The notes under the pieces were generated by a model. That model did not search any database and had not been told where the DNA came from. It was given only the letters and a program-made list of their open reading frames with translations. 12,915 nt of DNA. Origin: Mycobacterium sp. GTDB lineage: Bacteria; Actinomycetota; Actinomycetes; Mycobacteriales; Mycobacteriaceae. Each line of letters begins with the position of its first letter. Positions within the stretch are counted from its first letter, which is position 1. Below, piece after piece: positions 7,186 to 12,915 of this stretch. The DNA lies in contig JAOPWF010000561.1 of NCBI GenBank assembly GCA_025965815.1, positions 1-12,915 of the forward strand. Direction: 5' to 3'. A program made the translations under genes and the position numbers.

Positions 7186-7797
7186 CTACGCCCGGAACGG
7201 CCGACCCCAGGTGCCGGCGAAGGCGACCTCCTCCAGCGGCAGTCGATGCCGTGGCAGGTTGTCGCGTTCGGCGATCTCGGGTGCGACGTCCGAGTAATCG
7301 CTCAGCGAGCCCACCGCGACGACGAACAGCGGCCGGACGTCGTCGGGAACGTCGAATGCCTGCCTCGCACCTGCGACGTCGAATCCCGCCATCGGGTGGG
7401 CGTGTAGCGACCTGGACACCGCCTCGATGCTGAGATTGGCCAGCGCCGCGCCCGCGTCCACCGCCGAGTACAGCGCGGTCTTCTCGTCCGGGCCCTCGTC
7501 CGCGCACACCAGGATCAGCGCGCCCGCCGCGTGCGCGTAGGCGTTGCCGCGCTTGAGCACCCCGGCCAGCTTGCTGAACGTCTCATCGCCACGCAGACCG
7601 ACGATGAATCGGACTGGTTGGCGCCGTCCCCACGTCGCCGCCCACCGGGCGGCCTCCAGCAGCGCGGTCACCTCCTCGGGCGTGACGACCACGTCGGGAT
7701 GGAAGGCACGCGGGCTCCACCGGGCGGCGATATCGGGGTGAATCGGCACCCGGGTATCGGCCAACCGATCAGGGGGCTTCGTAGACGCGCCAGGCAT
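7186..7797 (-). CDS. Nitroreductase-family FMN oxidoreductase
   Basis: A 203-residue cytoplasmic protein of the FMN-dependent nitroreductase family. Supporting blocks are RWSPRAF (26-32), the usual flavin-phosphate contact; EAARWAATWGRRQPVRFIV (48-66); DAGAALANLSIEAVSRSLHAHPMAGFD in the middle; and the C-terminal RHRLPLEEVAFAGTWGRPF. The second block normally reads like APSxxNxQPWRF; here Ser is Thr, Asn is Arg and Trp is Val, so the flavin or substrate pocket may differ. Such enzymes reduce quinones, nitro compounds or flavins with NAD(P)H; no specific substrate can be named. The gene lies upstream of amt on the same strand with 118 bases between, including the GlnR-like site, so it is probably transcribed separately. 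It is divergent from ask. Confidence 0.82.
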   Translation of the reverse strand: MPGASTKPPDRLADTRVPIHPDIAARWSPRAFHPDVVVTPEEVTALLEAARWAATWGRRQPVRFIVGLRGDETFSKLAGVLKRGNAYAHAAGALILVCADEGPDEKTALYSAVDAGAALANLSIEAVSRSLHAHPMAGFDVAGARQAFDVPDDVRPLFVVAVGSLSDYSDVAPEIAERDNLPRHRLPLEEVAFAGTWGRPFRA

Positions 7798-7803
7798 CTG
7801 TCC

Positions 7804-7809
7804 ACGCTA
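7804..7809 (-). promoter_or_regulatory. Possible -10 box of a leaderless nitroreductase transcript
   Basis: TAGCGT (minus strand) fits the TANNNT -10 form and would place the transcription start at or beside the A of the ATG at 7797, giving a leaderless mRNA, which is common in mycobacteria. No ribosome site is visible before this ATG, in agreement. No recognisable -35 box. Confidence 0.35.
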
Positions 7810-7818
7810 CGTCGGGCA

Positions 7819-7857
7819 GCTGCGCGCCGCCTGAGAGGAAAATGAGACGCGCGCAGC
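7819..7857. repeat. 9-bp inverted repeat between divergent nitroreductase and ask genes
   Basis: GCTGCGCGC (7819-7827) and its exact complement GCGCGCAGC (7849-7857) are separated by 21 bases, with centres 30 bp apart, close to three helical turns. The arms flank the space between the two proposed -10 boxes. This geometry suits an operator bound by a dimer of dimers, though a hairpin or chance repeat is possible. Confidence 0.45.
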
Positions 7858-7860
7858 CCT

Positions 7861-7866
7861 TATTCT
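7861..7866 (+). promoter_or_regulatory. Possible -10 box for ask
   Basis: TATTCT matches the TANNNT form and would give a leader of about 35 bases before the GTG start. The region 17 bases upstream does not resemble TTGACA, which is not unusual for mycobacterial promoters. Confidence 0.35.
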
Positions 7867-7907
7867 TGTTGGGACCTGACAACCGGCAATGACCTGAAAG
7901 GGCGACA

Positions 7908-10281
<2,374 letters not shown>

Positions 10282-10305
10282 CCCGCGGATCGCAGCTTCC
10301 GTCGC

Positions 10306-10311
10306 TACGCT
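10306..10311 (+). promoter_or_regulatory. Possible leaderless promoter of the DUF4185 gene
   Basis: TACGCT fits a TANNNT -10 box and ends 8 bases before the GTG start at 10320, consistent with a leaderless transcript. No ribosome site is visible before that GTG. Read-through from asd, only 38 bases upstream, is the alternative. Confidence 0.3.
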
Positions 10312-10319
10312 GCCTAGCT

Positions 10320-11450
10320 GTGCGGCGGTGGGTGACGGCTTTGGCTCTGCTGGCCGCCGTCGTCTTGACCGCGCCGTATGCCCACGCCGATCCGCCGGCG
10401 CCCGTCCCGGAGCCGGTGTTGGAGCCGCCGCTGGCCCCCGGCCAGGTGGTGCGAATCGGCCCGACAGCCGGCACCGGGACGCCGACGACGGACTACGGGA
10501 TCGGCGCGACCGACCTGTGCGAGTTCATGGAGTTCCCGAGCGGCATCCTGCAGGTTTGCGGTGACAGCTTCGCAGGCCAGGGCGTCGGGTTCGGACCGTA
10601 CTTCTCGCCGATCGCGTTGCACGTCGACTCCGATTCCGTCGACGACCCGAACGGGGTGCGCTATTTCGGTGTCACCGGTGTGGACTCGCCCCTGCTGGCC
10701 GATCCGACGCCACCGGGCGCGTCGCAGCTGCCCGCCGGGGTGGTGCAGATCAACCGGGACAACTACGTGTTGGTCACCACTACCCGCAGTCTGGTTCCCG
10801 GCACCTCGCGACTGGTGAAAGCCAATCCGGCGCATGGCAATTGGCCCACGGTGCCCGGCTCCGCCCGCGATGCGGGATACCAGGGTGGGCGGCAGACCCA
10901 GATCAGCGGCTACTACGACCCGATCCCGACCGCCGATTCGCCGACCGGCTGGGTGTATATCGTGGCGAACAACTTCAACCGCAGCGGACCCGTGGTGCTC
11001 TACCGGGCCAGACCCGAGGCCTTCACCGACCGGTCGCGCTGGCAGGGCTGGTCGGGGCTGAGCGGCCCGAACGGCGGCTGGAACAAACCGGCGACGCCGC
11101 TGTGGGGCGACATGATCGGGGAGATGAGCATCAAGCAGATCGACGGCAAGACGGTGCTGTCCTACTTCAACGCCACCACCGGCAACATCGAGGTCCGCGT
11201 CGCCAACGACCCCACGTCGCTGGGTGCCGCCCCCGTCACAGCCGTGGTCAACCACGACGATTGGCCGGATCCCGCCGAGAGCCTGCCACCGCCAGACGAC
11301 AACCGGCTGGCGCAGCCCTACGGCGGGTACATCTCGCCAGGTTCGACTCTCGATGAATTGCGTGTTTTCGTCAGTCAGTGGAACACCGGGCCGCGGGTGC
11401 GGGCGCCGTATCGGGTCATCCAGTTCGCGGTCAATCCGGTCAAACCCTGA
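10320..11450 (+). CDS. Secreted DUF4185 protein, probable endo-D-arabinanase family (GH183)
   Basis: A 376-residue exported protein. MRRWVTALALLAAVVLTAPYAHA is a clear signal peptide with AHA before the cut at residue 23, followed by a Pro-rich linker. The mature part fits DUF4185, a beta-propeller-like fold: IGATDLCEFMEF (61-72), LQVCGDSFAGQG (77-88), repeated Trp/Gly blades such as GYQGGRQTQISGYYDPI and GWNKPATPLWGDMIGEMS, and a C-terminal PYGGYISPGSTLDELRVFVSQWNT. From memory, DUF4185 proteins including the M. tuberculosis homologue Rv3707c were shown to cut D-arabinan and classed as GH183; the aspartates in TDLCEF and GDSF are candidate catalytic or binding acids (inference). The likely role is remodelling of arabinogalactan or lipoarabinomannan in the cell wall. 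The position after ask-asd is conserved with M. tuberculosis. The GTG start is chosen because it directly precedes the signal peptide. Confidence 0.85.
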   Translation: MRRWVTALALLAAVVLTAPYAHADPPAPVPEPVLEPPLAPGQVVRIGPTAGTGTPTTDYGIGATDLCEFMEFPSGILQVCGDSFAGQGVGFGPYFSPIALHVDSDSVDDPNGVRYFGVTGVDSPLLADPTPPGASQLPAGVVQINRDNYVLVTTTRSLVPGTSRLVKANPAHGNWPTVPGSARDAGYQGGRQTQISGYYDPIPTADSPTGWVYIVANNFNRSGPVVLYRARPEAFTDRSRWQGWSGLSGPNGGWNKPATPLWGDMIGEMSIKQIDGKTVLSYFNATTGNIEVRVANDPTSLGAAPVTAVVNHDDWPDPAESLPPPDDNRLAQPYGGYISPGSTLDELRVFVSQWNTGPRVRAPYRVIQFAVNPVKP

Positions 11451-11462
11451 GGGCTTCAAGGG

Positions 11463-11494
11463 TCGGCCCGCCACCCCGGAGGATGGCGGGCCGA
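11463..11494. terminator. Bidirectional hairpin terminator between convergent genes
   Basis: An 11-bp perfect stem, TCGGCCCGCCA (11463-11473) with TGGCGGGCCGA (11484-11494), loop CCCCGGAGGA. It lies 12 bases after the DUF4185 stop and 25 bases from the end of the convergent small membrane gene, so it can serve both strands. No T-tract. Confidence 0.75.
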
Positions 11495-11519
11495 GTACTG
11501 CTGACGTCAAACAGACGGG

Positions 11520-11678
11520 TCAATACCAATAGCGCCGGCCACCGACGGGGCGACCCATTTGGCCCAGCACCAACAGCACGACTCCGATGATCAGGACGAT
11601 CCAGCCGATCGTCGCGATGATGGACGGGACGGGCAGTAGATAGCCGACGAGGATGAGGATGACGCCTAGAACGATCAT
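11520..11678 (-). CDS. Small two-helix membrane protein (DUF6131-like)
   Basis: A 52-residue hydrophobic protein: MIVLGVILILVGYLLPVPS forms one helix, IIATIGWIVLIIGVVLLVLG a second, and MGRPVGGRRYWY a short basic-aromatic C-terminus. I recognise the pattern from the small mycobacterial DUF6131 family; no function is known to me. The start at 11678 is chosen because GGAG lies about 8 bases upstream (CAGGAGCAATCG before ATG). A longer open frame continues upstream to 12254 but runs antisense across the secreted-protein gene and has no such site. The gene is convergent with DUF4185 and divergent from the secreted six-cysteine protein. Confidence 0.8.
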   Translation of the reverse strand: MIVLGVILILVGYLLPVPSIIATIGWIVLIIGVVLLVLGQMGRPVGGRRYWY

Positions 11679-11943
11679 CGATTGCTCCTGGGTTGGCGGT
11701 CGGCAGTGCCGTACCGGTTCTTTGGGTGCCGGACAGGCGGGCCCCAACGGATAAATGACGAGCCCGACCTGTGGTGTACCCGCATTTCTGAGTTTTACCG
11801 GGTCGTCAATGACGTTGCCTCTGTCCATGCGATCGCTTCGACAAGTGCGGGGACAAATCGCCACGGCGACACCACGAGGGAACATACGCTGACCCTCAAG
11901 CGGACGAGAGCAAAGAAGCCGGTCCCAAACCGGAGGGGCGGAT
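11679..11943. other. Divergent intergenic region
   Basis: These 265 bases separate the small membrane gene from the secreted-protein gene and should hold promoters for both. A weak TACGCT -10-like box (11885-11890) precedes the plus-strand gene. On the minus strand a GGGTA string (complement of 11779-11783) resembles a SigF-type -10, but no matching GTTT -35 is at the right distance. No coding potential is convincing in either direction. Confidence 0.4.
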
Positions 11944-12324
11944 ATGAAACTCACGGCTGTACTCGCGCTGGCTGGCGGATTCATTGCCGCACCGGTGATC
12001 GCCGCCGGTAATGCGTCCGGGTCGCCGTCGTGGTGCGACGGCGCGGGCTGCGTTCCGTGGGTGGCCCGCGATGCCGTGCAAGGCGCGCCGTGTATTTCCC
12101 GCACCCGAAACGCCTTCGGCTTGGACTCGTCGGGCCGCACGTTCGACTGCGCGATGACCGGCAAATGGGTACCAACCAAGCCGTTGATCGGTGTTCGCCC
12201 CCAAGGTGCACCCTGCTTCGGGAGTGGGGGTTCGGCGCAGACCGGAGACGGCATCCCAATGACCTGTATCGGCCAGGGCTGGACCCCGGATTACAGCGAT
12301 ATTTACTACGCCAAAACGACGTGA
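11944..12324 (+). CDS. Secreted six-cysteine hypothetical protein with internal duplication
   Basis: A 126-residue protein starting MKLTAVLALAGGFIAAPVIA, a signal peptide with probable cleavage near residues 20-24. The mature chain has six cysteines (31, 36, 50, 69, 91, 108). Two halves resemble each other: QGAPC at 46-50 followed by C69 and GKWVP (73-77), and QGAPC at 87-91 followed by C108 and QGWTP (111-115). Each unit thus has one Cys pair 17-19 residues apart and a closing G-x-W-x-P-like string, suggesting two small disulphide-linked domains, with a third pair (31/36) at the front. The ribosome site GGAGGGG (11932-11938) lies five bases before the ATG. I do not recognise the family and assign no function beyond an exported, disulphide-rich protein. 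Confidence 0.8.
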   Translation: MKLTAVLALAGGFIAAPVIAAGNASGSPSWCDGAGCVPWVARDAVQGAPCISRTRNAFGLDSSGRTFDCAMTGKWVPTKPLIGVRPQGAPCFGSGGSAQTGDGIPMTCIGQGWTPDYSDIYYAKTT

Positions 12325-12336
12325 GGTGAAGGGAAT

Positions 12337-12364
12337 TTCGGGCCCGCCGCAGCCGGGCTCCGAA
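12337..12364 (+). terminator. Hairpin terminator after the secreted-protein gene
   Basis: TTCGG-GCCCG (12337-12346) pairs with CGGGC-CCGAA (12354-12364) over 10 bp with one bulged T at 12359 and a 7-base loop. It begins 12 bases after the stop. No T-tract. Confidence 0.6.
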
Positions 12365-12429
12365 GCTTCACAGCAAGTTCATAACCAGAACCAACCCAGC
12401 AGTGGGGTTCGGCTGGGGATCATGGGTGT

Positions 12430-12870
12430 ATGAGCGAAACACCCGAGCACTCCACCGAGCCGACGACGACTTCGGAGGGCAGGAGCGCAACGCCCCGGGA
12501 AGTCGGACCGGTCACTAGCGCCCCACCGCCGGCCCGCACCGAGCATGTCGAGCCGGCGCCGCGGCGATTCGACAAGCCGAACCGGCTCTACCGGCTTGTG
12601 GCGTTGGTGGTGATCGTCGCGGGCGTCGTCTTCATCGTCGCCGTCATCTTCTTCACCGGGTTCGTGCTCGGCAGGCACGCGGGTGGCGGCGAGGGGCACG
12701 AGGGCGGCGGCCACCACCGCCAGGAGATGGGCATGTTCCACAAGATGGGCCCACCGATGGGCCCACGTCCGGAATTCCTCTACCCCGGCGGCCCCGGTAA
12801 TTTCGGCGGTCCCGGCCAGTCGACGCAGCCCGCCACACCGGCGTCTCCCAGCGCACCGTCGCGCCCCTAA
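12430..12870 (+). CDS. Single-pass membrane protein with His/Met/Gly/Pro-rich outer tail
   Basis: A 146-residue protein. Residues 1-54 are polar and Pro/Thr/Glu-rich with a basic end (RRFDKPNRLYR), 55-80 form one membrane helix (LVALVVIVAGVVFIVAVIFF), and 81-146 are low in complexity. By the positive-inside rule the N-terminus is cytoplasmic and the tail extracytoplasmic. The tail contains GRHAGGGEGHEGGGHHRQEM and GMFHKMGPPMGP: five histidines (83, 90, 95, 96, 104) and four methionines (100, 102, 106, 110) within 28 residues, a composition that could bind copper, nickel or another metal. Pro/Ser-rich repeats follow to the end. M. tuberculosis has small proline-rich proteins near the same ask-asd locus (memory). 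No strong ribosome site is visible before the ATG; the name and function are unknown. Confidence 0.75.
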   Translation: MSETPEHSTEPTTTSEGRSATPREVGPVTSAPPPARTEHVEPAPRRFDKPNRLYRLVALVVIVAGVVFIVAVIFFTGFVLGRHAGGGEGHEGGGHHRQEMGMFHKMGPPMGPRPEFLYPGGPGNFGGPGQSTQPATPASPSAPSRP

Positions 12871-12887
12871 GACCGCGCGGATCTTTC

Positions 12888-12915
12888 TTGACTCATTCCA
12901 GAAAAGGCGCATACT
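12888..12915 (+). promoter_or_regulatory. Promoter-like sequence resembling mycobacterial furA promoters (cut by window edge)
   Basis: TTGACT (12888-12893) is an excellent -35 box, and CATACT (12910-12915) is at a 16-base spacing as a possible -10. The segment TTGACTCATTCCAGAAAAGG closely resembles, from memory, the promoter/operator of mycobacterial furA genes. The gene it would drive lies outside the window. Confidence 0.55.

Noticed and set aside
5730..7433. Plus-strand open frame rich in Asp, His and Arg opposite amt
   Set aside because: The acidic/His-rich look results from reading hydrophobic transmembrane codons in antisense; no start signals or motifs.
11763..11800. SigF-like promoter (GGGTA) on the minus strand
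   Set aside because: No GTTT-like -35 at 15-18 bases; kept only as a remark in the intergenic entry.
11679..12254. Upstream extension of the small membrane protein to 244 residues
   Set aside because: Overlaps the secreted-protein gene on the other strand; the hydrophobic protein has its own ribosome site and ATG at 11678.
12386..12416. Imperfect hairpin (GAACC/GGTTC) before the His-rich protein gene
   Set aside because: Stem of five pairs with poorly matching flanks; too weak to call a regulatory RNA element.

Overview
The window looks like chromosome from a high-GC, probably fast-growing mycobacterium (Mycobacterium/Mycolicibacterium). The basis is the GC-rich sequence, frequent GTG starts, actinobacterial-type aspartokinase and aspartate-semialdehyde dehydrogenase, and the order ask-asd-DUF4185 that I know from M. 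tuberculosis (Rv3709c-Rv3708c-Rv3707c, from memory). No rRNA, tRNA, CRISPR array, insertion sequence or phage gene was seen.

Region 1 (1-7067, all minus strand; transcription runs right to left) is a nitrogen-assimilation cluster. The order is ammonium/methylammonium transporter (amt), a strong hairpin, type III glutamine synthetase-like ligase (glnT), a glutamate synthase split into three proteins (amidotransferase GlxB, GXGXG domain GlxC, FMN domain GlxD), an FAD-dependent DAO-family oxidoreductase, and the start of an XRE-type regulator cut by the window edge. From glxC to the oxidoreductase the stops and starts overlap (TGATG, GTGA), so these are one translationally coupled unit. A GlnR-like AC-n9-AC element lies upstream of amt. 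The GlxD protein has lost all three cysteines of the glutamate synthase iron-sulfur motif, and no GltD-type reductase is encoded here. The set resembles the gamma-glutamylmethylamide/N-methylglutamate route for methylated amines as much as a glutamate synthase.

Region 2 (7186-11450) has a minus-strand nitroreductase-family protein divergent from a plus-strand ask-asd pair (lysine, threonine, methionine and DAP synthesis), followed by a secreted DUF4185 protein, a family recently linked to endo-D-arabinanase activity. A 9-bp inverted repeat sits between the two divergent starts. Ask has a well-formed internal start for its regulatory beta subunit. Asd carries an unusual 20-codon N-terminal insertion.

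Region 3 (11451-12915) holds small cell-envelope genes: a two-helix membrane protein (DUF6131-like, minus), a secreted six-cysteine protein with an internal duplication, and a single-pass membrane protein with a His/Met/Gly-rich outer tail. The window ends inside what looks like a promoter resembling those of mycobacterial furA genes, so a Fur-type regulator may lie just beyond.
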